DNA from: MED660 sp002691025
GTDB taxonomy: Bacteria > Myxococcota_A > UBA9160 > UBA4427
Length of the DNA stretch: 64,000 nucleotides
Reading direction: 5' to 3'
NCBI GenBank assembly: GCA_002170485.2
Contig: NHDZ02000008.1
Coordinates: forward strand, 1 to 64,000
Shown: positions 41,916 to 51,277 of the stretch, one piece after another
Layout: each line of letters opens with the position of its first letter
Numbering within the stretch: the first letter of the stretch is position 1
Translations under genes and position numbers: made by a program
Notes under the pieces: model-generated
What the model saw: only the letters and a program-made list of their open reading frames with translations
What the model was told of the DNA's origin: nothing
Databases searched by the model: none

Positions 41916-42761
41916 TCAGGACCCGCTCTTGCCCTGCTTCCGCTCGATGAAATCGTTCAACAGCCATTGAGAGATACTGATGTTGCCCGGGAATGTATTC
42001 GGGAGATCATCGACATGGAAGAAGTCGGCGCTTTCCATTTCGGCATCGTAGCGGGTGTCCACGGAGCCACTCTTGTACTCGGCGGTAAAGCCCAGCATGA
42101 GCGAGTTCGGAAAGGGCCAGGCCTGGCTTCCGAAGTAGCGCACGTTTTCTACCACGATCCGGGTCTCTTCATAGACCTCCCGGATGACGGCTTCTTCGGC
42201 ACTTTCTCCCGGCTCGACAAAGCCGGCGAGAATACTGAAGATGCCCGGCGGAAAGTTTCCTGATCGACCCAAGAGGATTTCGTCCCCTCGCTCCACGGCC
42301 ACAATCATCGCCGGTGCGAGTCGGGGATACATGGGGATCTGACACTCGGGACAACTGCGGGAGCGGTCGGTGGTCGACAGCTCGGTGGCCTGGCCACAGG
42401 CTCCGCAATGCTGATGGGTTCGGTCCCACTCCACGATCTGGACGGCCCGGCCCGCCAGCGCATGGGTGACTTCGTCGAGGGAGCCGAAAAGCATTCGGAG
42501 ATCACGGGTGACGAAACCTTCGGGCGCTTTGAAGTCGGCTTCGAGTTCGGCCGAGTAGCAGGGCCTTTCGCCCAGTTGTCCAAGGTATTGGGTTCGAACG
42601 GCTTCCACACCATGCTGGTCGATTTCGGAGACCGTCGGCATGATGCCGTCCGGCGTGACAAGGAGTTCGCGCCTCCAGAAACAAAAGAGAAGGGGGTCTT
42701 CGCCCGGGTTTTCAGGGGGTGAATGCGAGGGCACAAACGGCAGCGGAAATTCAGTATCCAT
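41916..42761 (-). CDS. nudC: NAD(+) diphosphatase (NudC-type Nudix hydrolase)
   Basis: This 281-residue enzyme cleaves NADH/NAD+ and can remove NAD caps from RNA in homologues. A zinc ribbon (HCGACGQATE ... SCPECQIPMYPRL) precedes the Nudix box GFVEPGESAEEAVIREVYEE (full GX5EX7REUXEEXGU pattern continuing TRI). The NudC-specific SQAWPFPNSLMLGF motif follows. It is divergent from the ABC transporter genes. Confidence 0.93.
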   Translation of the reverse strand: MDTEFPLPFVPSHSPPENPGEDPLLFCFWRRELLVTPDGIMPTVSEIDQHGVEAVRTQYLGQLGERPCYSAELEADFKAPEGFVTRDLRMLFGSLDEVTHALAGRAVQIVEWDRTHQHCGACGQATELSTTDRSRSCPECQIPMYPRLAPAMIVAVERGDEILLGRSGNFPPGIFSILAGFVEPGESAEEAVIREVYEETRIVVENVRYFGSQAWPFPNSLMLGFTAEYKSGSVDTRYDAEMESADFFHVDDLPNTFPGNISISQWLLNDFIERKQGKSGS

Positions 42762-42861
42762 GGGGGTAGGCTAGCTCGCATTTCGCATGGGATCGCATGG
42801 CCTGAAAGGGGGGATGTGATTTCAGCGGCCCGGTGGTGGGAGCCGTGGTAGGCTGGCCTCT

Positions 42862-43602
42862 GTGTCCATTCTCGAGCTCAAAGGGGTCACGAAACGCTTC
42901 GGATCCCGTCAAGCGTTGTCCTCGGTGGATCTTCATCTACCGGAAGGCAGTTCGCTTGGACTCCTGGGGCCCAACGGGGCGGGCAAGACGACCGTTCTCC
43001 GATTGATTCTCGGCCTGGCCTCTCCCACCGAAGGGCGCGTTCAGCTCCAGGGTCTCGATCCCGAACAAGCCGAGTCTCGAAAGGGTGTGGGCTATCTGCC
43101 CGAGCGGGTTCTTCTCCCCGGTCGGCTCTCGGTCCGGCATTTCCTGGAAGTGCATGCGCGACTGGCCGGACTCGAGGCGGGTGCCGTGGCGGACGAAGTG
43201 AAGCGTGTCACGGAACAGGTCGGGATCTCGGATCGACTGAGTGAACGGATTTCGACGCTCTCCAAGGGGCTCGCACAAAGGGTGGGCTTCGCCCAGGCTT
43301 TTTTGTCTCGCCCTCGGGTTCTTCTGCTCGACGAACCCAGTTCGGGCTTGGATCCGATTGGAATGAGGGAAGTCCGGGACTGGATCCAGGCGGTTCACGA
43401 ACAGGGCTGCTCGGTGCTTTTGAGTTCCCACCTCCTTTCTGAAGTCGAACGTGTGTGTGACCGGGTTGCGATCCTGCACGAGGGGCGGGTCATTGAAGAA
43501 GGCAAGACGTCCGAGATCGTGCACGACGGCGAAGCCCTGGAAGATGCCTTCATTCGCCTGATCAAAGGCGGCCCGTCTTCGCAGGGGGTTGGCGAATCGT
43601 GA
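42862..43602 (+). CDS. ABC transporter ATP-binding protein
   Basis: This 246-residue ATPase of an ABC-2 type transporter starts at a GTG. Walker A is LGPNGAGKTTVLRLILGL, the signature region reads LSKGLAQRVGFAQAFL (LSKG variant of LSGGQ), Walker B is RVLLLDEPSSGLDP, and the H-loop is LLSSHLLSEVERVC. The stop overlaps the permease start by four bases. The substrate is unknown. Confidence 0.92.
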   Translation: MSILELKGVTKRFGSRQALSSVDLHLPEGSSLGLLGPNGAGKTTVLRLILGLASPTEGRVQLQGLDPEQAESRKGVGYLPERVLLPGRLSVRHFLEVHARLAGLEAGAVADEVKRVTEQVGISDRLSERISTLSKGLAQRVGFAQAFLSRPRVLLLDEPSSGLDPIGMREVRDWIQAVHEQGCSVLLSSHLLSEVERVCDRVAILHEGRVIEEGKTSEIVHDGEALEDAFIRLIKGGPSSQGVGES

Positions 43603-44411
43603 CGCCGGGCCAGACTTTTACTCTTCTCACACGAGAATCGCTGCGTGATGCAGCGCGACGTCGGATTGTGCCCGCGGTCATCGGCCTCTGCCTCTTGACG
43701 CTGGGAAGCATCAACAGCTGTACGACNTGCAACGCTGAGATCACGACGACCGGGATCGAGACATCCTCGTTGGACATCCTCGGTTGGGTGGGTGTTTCCG
43801 TGATGGGCGTTCTCGCTCTTTTCTGTGTGACGCTTGCGGGGCTTCTGGCCTCGGACCATCTCTCNTCGAGCCTCGAGGATGGCAGCGGGCTCCTGGTCCT
43901 GACTCGGCCGGTCAAAAGAAGAACGTTCGTCTTCTCGCGTCTCTCGGGCACGTTATGCGTGAGTGGGCTTGCGACCCTCATCATGATGGGNGGNGCTTCA
44001 CTCATGTTGATCATGCGAGGCGACCTTTCCGGGACTCCCGCATTGGTGGCGCTACTCGCTACGCTGGTGAACTGCATCTCGNTTGCTTCCNTGGCGATGA
44101 TGTTCTCTCTTTTCCTTCCTCGTGTGGTGACGTTTCTTTGCGTGGTCGNTTTTGTGGGCTGGACCAGCATGGCCAATTTGNTCTCGTTATCAGGCAGTGG
44201 GCTGGGTCTTGTCAGTGAGGTCCTCAACAGCTTCGGGCCTCCGATTCTGACCGCGGTGGTGGTTCCGCTGGCTCATTGGGCGGGCCAGCCCGTGGACGGG
44301 GTCTCGAGTCTGGATCTGATCTTCCGCCTTGGCTTGTGGGTCTTCGCCTCGATTTCCTCCTTGACCTTCTTCTTCCAGCAACAGGAACTGGTGCGCTTCG
44401 AGTCTCGCTGA
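43599..44411 (+). CDS. ABC-2 type transporter permease
   Basis: This 270-residue membrane protein has about six hydrophobic helices. It starts TLLTRESLRDAARRRIVPAV, the typical N-terminus of ABC-2 permeases, and contains GLLVLTRPVKRRTFVFSRLSG. It is paired with the upstream ATPase by a GTGA overlap. Eight ambiguous bases lie within the gene, several at third codon positions, so some residues are undetermined. It ends with a Gln/Glu-containing tail. Confidence 0.83.
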   Translation: MTPGQTFTLLTRESLRDAARRRIVPAVIGLCLLTLGSINSCTXCNAEITTTGIETSSLDILGWVGVSVMGVLALFCVTLAGLLASDHLXSSLEDGSGLLVLTRPVKRRTFVFSRLSGTLCVSGLATLIMMXXASLMLIMRGDLSGTPALVALLATLVNCISXASXAMMFSLFLPRVVTFLCVVXFVGWTSMANLXSLSGSGLGLVSEVLNSFGPPILTAVVVPLAHWAGQPVDGVSSLDLIFRLGLWVFASISSLTFFFQQQELVRFESR

Positions 44412-44532
44412 GAGGGAGTGGGCAGGCCGGGTTCGTGTCGTGTAGGCTGAAAGTGAAGCAAGAAATAGAACAGCTCGGTCGCGTGGTGAAGTGATCTCGG
44501 GCCTACTGGTTTGAGTGGAGGACCGTCTCCCG

Positions 44533-46254
44533 ATGAAGCGATTCCGGAAACTTCGAGTCATTGTGGTCGTGATCGTACTGATCGGACTCCTGTCCTATTT
44601 CTTCCGAGAAGAATCCAGCGTGAGCGTGTCTCCGGGCAGTACGCTGGTGATCGAGCTGGAAGGCAATTATGTCGAAGCCAGNGGAGCGCCGTGGCTGGCC
44701 TCCTTGCTGGGAGAAGCGGAACGTCCTTTTGCCAGCCTGCTCACCAGTCTGGCCCTCGCGGAGCGCGACGACCGTATCCAAAACGTCGTGGTGGTGATCC
44801 GTCCTCTCCAGATCGGCTGGGGGAAAGCGGGCGAAGTCCGAGCGGCCCTGGTCCGCTTGCGCGAAGCGGGNCGCCATACCATCGCCTATCTCGATATGGC
44901 TTCTTTGAGCGCCAACCTCGAGTACTTCGTCGCGAGTGGGGCNGACGAGGTCTACCTGACTCCGGCCGGGAGTGCTCCAGTGGTGGGTCTGGCGGCCAAT
45001 TACTTCTTCCTGGGCGGACTCTGGGAAATGCTGGGCGTGACCTTCGATGTGGGCAAAGCGGGAAAGTACAAGAGCGCCGTGGAAAGCTTGACGTCCCGCA
45101 AGATGTCACCGGCATCAGAAGAGATGGCCAACTCCTTGCTCGACTCCGTCAATGACCTCTTCATGGAGGCCATCATGGAGGGTCGCGACAAGACACGCGA
45201 AGAAGTCGTGGCCATCATCGAACGTGGGCCCATGCTCGAGAGCTCGTTGCGGGAGACGGGCCTGGTGGACCGCGTGGAATATCTGGACGCCTTGCTGGAG
45301 CAACTCGATGCGCCGGTGGTGNATGAGAGTGAGTATGCCCATGTGGCCCCGTCGTCGGTCGGGTTTTCGCCGGTGGCTTCGGTGGCGATGATCTACGGGA
45401 CTGGCAATGTGGTGCAGGGGTGGGCCAATCAGGGTCCGAGCAATGCACCGGTCTTTGCTTCTCGAACGGCCGAAGAGGCGATCGGCAATGCGGCCAAGGA
45501 TCCTTCCATCGATGCCATCATTCTTCGCATCGATAGCCCGGGCGGCTCGGCTTTGGCGTCCGAGCAGATCTGGCGCAGTGTCGAGAAGGCGCGCGAAGAG
45601 GGNAAGCCCATCATTGCCTCATTTTCCGACATGGCGGCTTCGGGAGGCTACTACGCTTCGGTGGGGGCGGATCAAATCGTTTCCAACCCGGGAGCCTATA
45701 CCGGCTCGATTGGCGTGTTTGCCCTGCGGCCGGTCCTGGGTGCGGCTCTGGCTGAAATCGGGATTGAGTCNCAGTCCTTGACGCGCGGCCCCCATGCGGG
45801 TGCGCTTGTGTCCACNGAACCGCTCTCCGCGCAGGGTCGCGAGAGGCTTGAAGCCATGGTGCTCGATATCTACGAAGTCTTTACCACTCGCGTGGCGAAT
45901 GGACGGGCACTTTCGCTTGAGAGAGTGGATGAGATTGCCCAAGGTCGCGTGTGGACTGGAGCTCAGGCCCACGAGCTTGGACTNGTGGATCGGTTGGGTG
46001 GATTGCATGAAGCGGTTGCGGCGGTCCGTGAAACTCTCGATCTCGAGCCGGGTGCCGACGTGGCCCTGATTGCCTTTCCTCCGCCTCGGGGGTTTGCCGA
46101 AGAGTTGGCTTCTCTCCTCCAGATGCAGGTCGATCCTTTCGGGTGGGCGGCCCACTTCTTTCCTGGGACCTGGGACCCGATGCAGAAGTGGCTCGGGCAG
46201 GTATCTTTTGACGAACCCCTGGCGATTCTTCCGGTATGGGTCGAGACGCGTTGA
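44533..46254 (+). CDS. sppA: Signal peptide peptidase SppA (long type)
   Basis: This protein of about 573 residues is a two-domain membrane protease of the S49 family that degrades cleaved signal peptides. A single N-terminal helix (VIVVVIVLIGLLSYFF) anchors it. The N-terminal domain has the general-base Lys region GKAGKYKSAVESLTSRKMSP, and the C-terminal domain has the catalytic Ser region MAASGGYYASVGADQIVSNP after RIDSPGGSALASEQIW. ATG 44533 is preferred over GTG 44515 because of the GTGGAGGA Shine-Dalgarno. Confidence 0.93.
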   Translation: MKRFRKLRVIVVVIVLIGLLSYFFREESSVSVSPGSTLVIELEGNYVEAXGAPWLASLLGEAERPFASLLTSLALAERDDRIQNVVVVIRPLQIGWGKAGEVRAALVRLREAXRHTIAYLDMASLSANLEYFVASGXDEVYLTPAGSAPVVGLAANYFFLGGLWEMLGVTFDVGKAGKYKSAVESLTSRKMSPASEEMANSLLDSVNDLFMEAIMEGRDKTREEVVAIIERGPMLESSLRETGLVDRVEYLDALLEQLDAPVVXESEYAHVAPSSVGFSPVASVAMIYGTGNVVQGWANQGPSNAPVFASRTAEEAIGNAAKDPSIDAIILRIDSPGGSALASEQIWRSVEKAREEXKPIIASFSDMAASGGYYASVGADQIVSNPGAYTGSIGVFALRPVLGAALAEIGIEXQSLTRGPHAGALVSXEPLSAQGRERLEAMVLDIYEVFTTRVANGRALSLERVDEIAQGRVWTGAQAHELGXVDRLGGLHEAVAAVRETLDLEPGADVALIAFPPPRGFAEELASLLQMQVDPFGWAAHFFPGTWDPMQKWLGQVSFDEPLAILPVWVETR

Positions 46255-46382
46255 GGGTCGCTGTGCGGATCCGGATCTCCGGTTGCGTGTCTTTCTGTTT
46301 GGAAGAGTCGTGATGGCAGCGTGTTCGATCCTNTGCCAGTGAGCAGGGCGACCCACCATGAAGGCAAGAGGAGAAGGCAGAG

Positions 46383-47219
46383 TTGGCTCAACTGAAAGCA
46401 AGTGACGGTGTGAATCTCTTCGTGGAACGTTTTGATCCCGAGTCGGGGTCTTCCGGACTTCCGNTTGTCTTCTCCTGTGCCTACTCGACCACGCATGTGC
46501 ACTGGCATTCCCAGGTGGACGCGTTGGTGGGAGCCGGCCATCGTGTGGCCTTGTGGGATTATCGGGGTCACGGTCTTTCTGAGGCGCCGACGGATCCCGA
46601 GCGATACAGCATGGAGCAGGTGGTTTCCGATCTGGGCAGTGTGATGGATTGGTTGTCGCCCGACGAACCGGTGGTTCTCGGAGGTCTTTCTTTCGGAGGG
46701 TTGGCTTCCNTGCACCTGACCCGCGTGTCACCCGAGCGGGTACGCGCCCTGGTGTTGGCCGATACAGGGCCGGGTTTCAAGAAACCCGAGGCCGCGGCCA
46801 ATTGGAAGCAGCAATCCGAACGCACCGCCGACTACATCATCAAGCGTGGATTTGAAGCGTTCGTGACAGGCAAGGCGGCGCCGACCTGCATTGGACGCCG
46901 TCCGGAATTGCCCGCCGCTCAGGCGGCCTCGAAAGCGGTGGTGGCCCAGGACCCGCACGGCGTGGCTGAATTCGGTCGACGTGTTTCGGGCCTGGCGCCT
47001 TCGGTCATTGATGATCTTGCGGCCATGTCGACGCCGGCTCTGGTGTTGGTGGGCGAAGACGACAAGGCCTATCTGCGGGCCGCGGAGGTCATGGCGGCCA
47101 AACTTCCGCAGAGTGAATACGAAGTCCTCGCGGATGCCGGTCATATCGTGAACATCGAACAGACGGACGCCTTCAACCGGCGGGTGCTCGATTTCCTGGC
47201 CNAGCTGCCCGAGGGCTGA
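46383..47219 (+). CDS. Alpha/beta hydrolase
   Basis: This 278-residue protein has the alpha/beta-hydrolase fold. VALWDYRGHGLSEAPTDPER is the typical strand-loop, VVLGGLSFGG holds the nucleophile Ser, TPALVLVGEDDKAYL the acid Asp, and LADAGHIVNIEQ the catalytic His. The start is a TTG with AGGAGA upstream. It resembles haloperoxidase/3-oxoadipate enol-lactonase relatives, and the substrate is unknown. Confidence 0.88.
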   Translation: MAQLKASDGVNLFVERFDPESGSSGLPXVFSCAYSTTHVHWHSQVDALVGAGHRVALWDYRGHGLSEAPTDPERYSMEQVVSDLGSVMDWLSPDEPVVLGGLSFGGLASXHLTRVSPERVRALVLADTGPGFKKPEAAANWKQQSERTADYIIKRGFEAFVTGKAAPTCIGRRPELPAAQAASKAVVAQDPHGVAEFGRRVSGLAPSVIDDLAAMSTPALVLVGEDDKAYLRAAEVMAAKLPQSEYEVLADAGHIVNIEQTDAFNRRVLDFLAXLPEG

Positions 47220-47386
47220 AATCGGGTGGGGGGCGCCTCCCGAAGGCCCGCTGTCCTGTNGAACGGACCGCTTTCCCAGCACACGCACGCCCTAGAGGCT
47301 CCCTGTGGGGGCAGGGTGGCGACCTTGCGTGGAAATGCCGCAACCTTCGCAGGGTGGCTCGGTTGAAAGAGTCATGGGAGGCCGGT

Positions 47387-47971
47387 GTGCACCAATCAGA
47401 CCCTGATGTCGCGTTGATGCTGGCCTTCCGCGATGGCGATGAAGCGGCCTTCGATCAGCTTTTTCACCGTTGGGCCGGCCCTCTGCTTCGTTACATGGAG
47501 CGCATGGTGGGGGATGCAGCCACCGCGGAGGAACTCGTGCAGGAAGCCTTTTTCAGAGTCCATAAAGCCAAGGAGCGATACGAGCCCAAAGCCCGCTTTT
47601 CAACCTGGCTTTATCGGATTGCGACGAATCTCGCTCTCAATGAGCTGAAGCGTCCGCGTCGTAGACATCATCACGAAGAGGAAGAAAATTCAGTCCTGGT
47701 CTCAAAGGGACCTTCAAGCGAGACCCAGATCGACAGTCATAAGATGGGGAGTGTCGTTGAGGAGATCCTTCACAAGTTGCCAGAAAGACAACGCGTTGCG
47801 CTTTGGCTTTCAGCGGCCGAGGGGCACTCNTACGCGGAAGTGGCTCAGATACTCGANACGACGGAAAAATCCGTCAAGGCCCTGGTGCATCGAGGTCGTA
47901 CGGCGCTGATCGAACGNCTGGGCTCCCGCGAAGGAATGACAACGGATTTGTTCCNCCGGAGTACCGCATGA
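47387..47971 (+). CDS. ECF-type RNA polymerase sigma factor
   Basis: This protein of about 194 residues has sigma region 2 (EAAFDQLFHRWAGPLLRYME ... AEELVQEAFFRVHKAKERY ... FSTWLYRIATNLALNELKR) and region 4 (LPERQRVALWLSAAEG ... YAEVAQIL ... EKSVKALVHRGRTALIE). GTG 47387 with GGGAGG five bases upstream is preferred over GTG 47354. A basic His/Arg linker (RPRRRHHHEEEE) joins the regions. A short ORF and then an anti-sigma candidate follow in a coupled chain. Confidence 0.92.
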   Translation: MHQSDPDVALMLAFRDGDEAAFDQLFHRWAGPLLRYMERMVGDAATAEELVQEAFFRVHKAKERYEPKARFSTWLYRIATNLALNELKRPRRRHHHEEEENSVLVSKGPSSETQIDSHKMGSVVEEILHKLPERQRVALWLSAAEGHXYAEVAQILXTTEKSVKALVHRGRTALIEXLGSREGMTTDLFXRSTA

Positions 47972-48105
47972 GCCGAGTCCACCCGCAAGGGGCCCGCTTT
48001 GGGTCCGGAATACAGATCGGTTTCGAGAAGTGTGGAAGAAGAAGGATTCGCATGAGCCAGGAAGGCCTGAAAGCACGCCGACTGGAGAAGCAGAAAAATG
48101 TCTGA
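47968..48105 (+). CDS. Possible small basic ORF between sigma and anti-sigma genes (45 aa)
   Basis: The ATG overlaps the sigma stop (ATGA) and the frame ends eight bases inside the anti-sigma gene, making a continuous coupling chain. The product is Arg/Lys-rich (for example EKCGRRRIRMSQEGLKARRL). No family is recognised. It may serve only to carry ribosomes to the anti-sigma start. Confidence 0.25.
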   Translation: MSRVHPQGARFGSGIQIGFEKCGRRRIRMSQEGLKARRLEKQKNV

Positions 48106-48892
48106 TACGAGCCCTGGGTCCATGAATAAAGAAGCCGAAGAAGAAGCTTTGTCTGCCCTTCTGGACGGCGAGCTCTCCCCGGAGAGAGAAGACGAAATTC
48201 GTCGTCGGATGGCGAACGATCCGTCTTTGGCCGCACGCTGTTCGGAACTGGCCGAAGTGAGTGGTCTTTTGCAGAAGCTGGTCGAGACCCAGCCCGAGCC
48301 CGACCGCTTGCAACGTATGCATGAAGGTCTTCGGGCTCGAATCGAACTTGAGTCAAGCGAGTCCACCGAATCGGAAGAAGAGGCGCGTCGGGCCACGGTG
48401 ACTCCGCTGGCTCCACGAAGAACGCTCAAACTCGGGGCGGCGGCGGCAGCCCTGGCGGCGGCTTTGGCCCTCTATCTGTCGGTCGGTGAGCGCGGAGTCG
48501 GGACGGATCCCGTTCCGGCCGAGGCGGCGATTCCATTGGCCGAGAGTCCCGCACCCGGGCCCGAGGCCCTGGCTTCGACGCCTGTTGCGCCTCTCGTTGA
48601 GTCGACTCCGCCTGAGGGTCCCGAAGGGACATCCCAATGGGCTCAGGGGCCTGAGGTCGAGGAGGCGGCGCCTTCGCCGAGCGTCTATCCTGAAGAGGTC
48701 GTGCCGGTGCTGGCGCAGCCTGAAGGGGTTGAGGTGGCGATAGTGGAGACCGCGGAGCCGATGATTCTTCCTGATTCGGATGAACGTCTGGCGATCGCCC
48801 TCGACTATGAAGTGTTGGCAGACTTTGATGTGATCTCGAATCTCGAACTGCTTGAATTCCTGGGTGCGTTGGACGACGTGGAGTCGATGTAA
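48098..48892 (+). CDS. Putative membrane anti-sigma factor
   Basis: This 264-residue protein starts with an RseA/zinc-less anti-sigma-like domain (ALSALLDGELSPEREDEIRR ... SLAARCSELAEVSGLLQKLV). One membrane helix follows at about residues 110-128 (LKLGAAAAALAAALALYLSV). The C-terminal part is Pro/Glu/Ala-rich and probably periplasmic, ending in an acidic hydrophobic segment (DFDVISNLELLEFLGALDD). Position after the ECF gene supports the role. The stop overlaps the next start (TAATG). Confidence 0.75.
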   Translation: MSDTSPGSMNKEAEEEALSALLDGELSPEREDEIRRRMANDPSLAARCSELAEVSGLLQKLVETQPEPDRLQRMHEGLRARIELESSESTESEEEARRATVTPLAPRRTLKLGAAAAALAAALALYLSVGERGVGTDPVPAEAAIPLAESPAPGPEALASTPVAPLVESTPPEGPEGTSQWAQGPEVEEAAPSPSVYPEEVVPVLAQPEGVEVAIVETAEPMILPDSDERLAIALDYEVLADFDVISNLELLEFLGALDDVESM

Positions 48893-49656
48893 TGCGCGAG
48901 TTACGAATCATCTTCGTTCTGATTGCGGCCGTTGTGTTGAATGGTGCGGGTGTATCGAGTGCCCAGGATGCTCGGGCTGAGCCGCGAGCGTCCGGGATCG
49001 CCGGGTCTTCCCTTTCTGTGCAAGGCCCCGGCTCCATCGGTAAGGATGAGCCGACGATCGGTGTGGCCCCTCCGCGCCAGGTGGTGGCGGCCATCAAGGA
49101 CCGCGTCACGGTTCAAAATACACTTCGACGTCGGTGGGAGGCGGCCGGTCCGGACGAAAGAAAGAAGATGCTGGATCTGCAACGGACGCTGAGCGACCGG
49201 CGAGCCAAGAGAGTGGATGCGGCGGACCGCAAAGAGGTCTTGGATCGGATGAACGCAAGAACTCGGGTTGCCGTTTCGCCCGGTGAAATCTCGCCTCGTG
49301 TGATTACGAAGCCGCCCTCGGGTGCCTCGTTTTTTTCGGATGGACAGCGTCGTGCCTTGCGAGAGCGGGTCCGGGACCTTTCGCCGGAGCAACGACAGGA
49401 TCTGCGGACGCGCATCAGCGAGCTCGATGCAATGAATGAAGTCGATCAGGCGATTTTGCGGGAGCAACTCCAGCAGTGGGTCAATCTGCCTGAGGGAGAT
49501 CGCGCTCAGATGGACTCCTATCGTGAGCGATGGGAATCGATGACACCCGAGGAGCAGGATGTGCTTCGGAACAGAATGCTTCGCTTGCGCGAAATGAATG
49601 CAGACCAGAGGCAGGATCTGCTGAACCGGACCCTGGATGAATCACTGAACGAGTAG
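48892..49656 (+). CDS. Periplasmic DUF3106-like protein of the sigma/anti-sigma operon
   Basis: This 254-residue protein has a signal peptide (LRIIFVLIAAVVLNGAGVSS, AQ). The body consists of repeated charged helices: RRRWEAAGPDERKKMLDLQR, RRALRERVRDLSPEQRQDLR, YRERWESMTPEEQDVLRNRM, LRLREMNADQRQDLLNRTLD. The pattern of W/L-x-x-L-pro-E-x-R resembles DUF3106 and CpxP/Spy-type proteins, which suggests an envelope-stress sensor or chaperone partner (inference). It is coupled to the anti-sigma gene. Confidence 0.65.
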   Translation: MRELRIIFVLIAAVVLNGAGVSSAQDARAEPRASGIAGSSLSVQGPGSIGKDEPTIGVAPPRQVVAAIKDRVTVQNTLRRRWEAAGPDERKKMLDLQRTLSDRRAKRVDAADRKEVLDRMNARTRVAVSPGEISPRVITKPPSGASFFSDGQRRALRERVRDLSPEQRQDLRTRISELDAMNEVDQAILREQLQQWVNLPEGDRAQMDSYRERWESMTPEEQDVLRNRMLRLREMNADQRQDLLNRTLDESLNE

Positions 49657-49690
49657 GTGGCCCAAGGGTCGGACCGCTCCACGCGGTGGA

Positions 49691-51277
49691 TCAGCGTCCA
49701 GGCGTGGCCAGGCCATTCTGATCCGCATATCGGATGAGGGCCTGTGTGCCGCCCGCGAAGTGAGAGGCCCGTAAGCCTTCGCGCCTCATCTGCTCGGCCA
49801 GGTGACCGCTTTTGAGGCCAAACTCGCAGTAGAGGACATAGGATGCGTTCTTATCCATATGGGGATAGGTCTTGACCGCATTCTGAAAATCCAGGAACAG
49901 GGCACCGGGGTAGTGCCAGTTCTCGTAGGCGGCCTTCGAGCGTAGATCGAGAACGACTTCGTGGGCCCCGATGCTGTCCGTCTGGATATCCGGACGGTCG
50001 AGACTGGCGAGATCCAGCGAGCGTAAATCGAAGACACTGCGTTCGGCAATGGCGCGTTCGAGGATCTCGGGGTTGAGGGACTTCTCTTCGTCTTCGATTC
50101 GGGCGAGAGTAGCCCGGGTGGCGGGCCTGTTCGGAACCAGAGCGCAATATTCGCCGACCGTGGCCGAGAGGTCGTGGGTCCCGATTTTCCGCGAGAGTGT
50201 GATGATCTCTTCTTTGTTGAAGCCGATCAAGGGCCTGAAGATGGGCATGGGCGTGGCCGCGGAGATGACCGAAAGGTTGGGAAGGGTTTGAGAAGAAACC
50301 TGGCCCACGGCTTCGCCTGTGACGATGGCGGAGGCGCCTCGTTCCGCCGCCACGGCTTCGGCGGTGCGCATCATGAGTCTTTTGAGGACGATCTGCCAGT
50401 ATCGTGTGGTGACGCCCGACTGGAGGTCGCGGCTCACATCTTCGAAATCGATGGCGTGGAGATGCGGCCGTGTTCCGTAAGACCAGAGGTCCGCCACCAC
50501 CTTCATGACCTGCATGGTTTCGAGTTGGTGATTTCGGCCTCCGAGATTGCAGAACACATAGTCGAGTTCGACTCCTCGCTTGTTGAGTAGCCAGGCTGCG
50601 ACCGGCGAGTCGAAGCCTCCCGAAACCAGCGCAACGCCACGACCTTCACAGGCCAGAGGCAAACCGCCTTCAGCGGCGGTTCGATCCGAAAAAAAATGGG
50701 CTCGCTCGGGTGCGACTTCAATGGCGGCCGTGACTTCAGGTGTTTTGAGAGACACCTTGCGGGCAGAAGAGAGGAGAACGGTTCCAAGTTCGCGCTGGAG
50801 TTCATCGGATTGGATTGAAACCCGGCGGCGGTCGCCCACCTTCCGAGCGCGGACCGCAAAGCTCCGGTCGCGTACGACCTCGGTGAAGATTTCACCTCCC
50901 AGGGCGACAAGGTCTTCCAGGGTGTCCCATTCACGCTCCAGAATCCTGGAGAGGGACTGCACACCAAAAACACGGGATAGGCAGTCTATGGCCTGGCCGA
51001 CATGGCCCGTTTCGACATCGATGAAGATCCGGCTGTGGGTGCGTAGGACCTGGTGCCGAATGGATTGACTTTTCAGGGCATCTTTGAGGTTTCGGACCAT
51101 TCGAGTGAGAAAGCGCCGACGCGTGGCGGGAGCCTTGGTGGTGATTTCTCCGCTGAAGCGCACCAGGATGCGCTCGGCGTCAAACTCCACCGAGACGGGT
51201 TTCTTCTCAGGTTTCCCCTGGCCGGCGTGTTCAGTCTCGTGGGCGTCTTCGCTTCCGGGCGGTGTGTCTTGCATCAC
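49691..51277 (-). CDS. thiI: tRNA 4-thiouridine synthase ThiI with rhodanese domain
   Basis: This 528-residue protein makes s4U8 in tRNA and can feed thiazole synthesis. Domains in order: a ferredoxin-like/THUMP region (FLTRMVRNLKDALKSQSIRH), the PP-loop pyrophosphatase motif VALVSGGFDSPVAAWLL near residue 220, and a C-terminal rhodanese domain with the persulfide Cys in YVLYCEFGLKSGH. The second redox Cys lies in GEYCALVPNRPATR (equivalent to Cys344 of E. coli). This is the E. coli-type long form. It starts with tandem Met codons, and the first is used. Confidence 0.95.
   Translation of the reverse strand: MMQDTPPGSEDAHETEHAGQGKPEKKPVSVEFDAERILVRFSGEITTKAPATRRRFLTRMVRNLKDALKSQSIRHQVLRTHSRIFIDVETGHVGQAIDCLSRVFGVQSLSRILEREWDTLEDLVALGGEIFTEVVRDRSFAVRARKVGDRRRVSIQSDELQRELGTVLLSSARKVSLKTPEVTAAIEVAPERAHFFSDRTAAEGGLPLACEGRGVALVSGGFDSPVAAWLLNKRGVELDYVFCNLGGRNHQLETMQVMKVVADLWSYGTRPHLHAIDFEDVSRDLQSGVTTRYWQIVLKRLMMRTAEAVAAERGASAIVTGEAVGQVSSQTLPNLSVISAATPMPIFRPLIGFNKEEIITLSRKIGTHDLSATVGEYCALVPNRPATRATLARIEDEEKSLNPEILERAIAERSVFDLRSLDLASLDRPDIQTDSIGAHEVVLDLRSKAAYENWHYPGALFLDFQNAVKTYPHMDKNASYVLYCEFGLKSGHLAEQMRREGLRASHFAGGTQALIRYADQNGLATPGR

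Larger units (their letters stand above)
43727..47955. other. Cluster of ambiguous bases
   Basis: About 25 isolated N calls fall in this 4.2-kb stretch, against two in the preceding 43 kb (6320 and 6816). Of those in genes, about two thirds are at third codon positions and none breaks a reading frame. This is consistent with strain variation in the source population. Confidence 0.7.
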
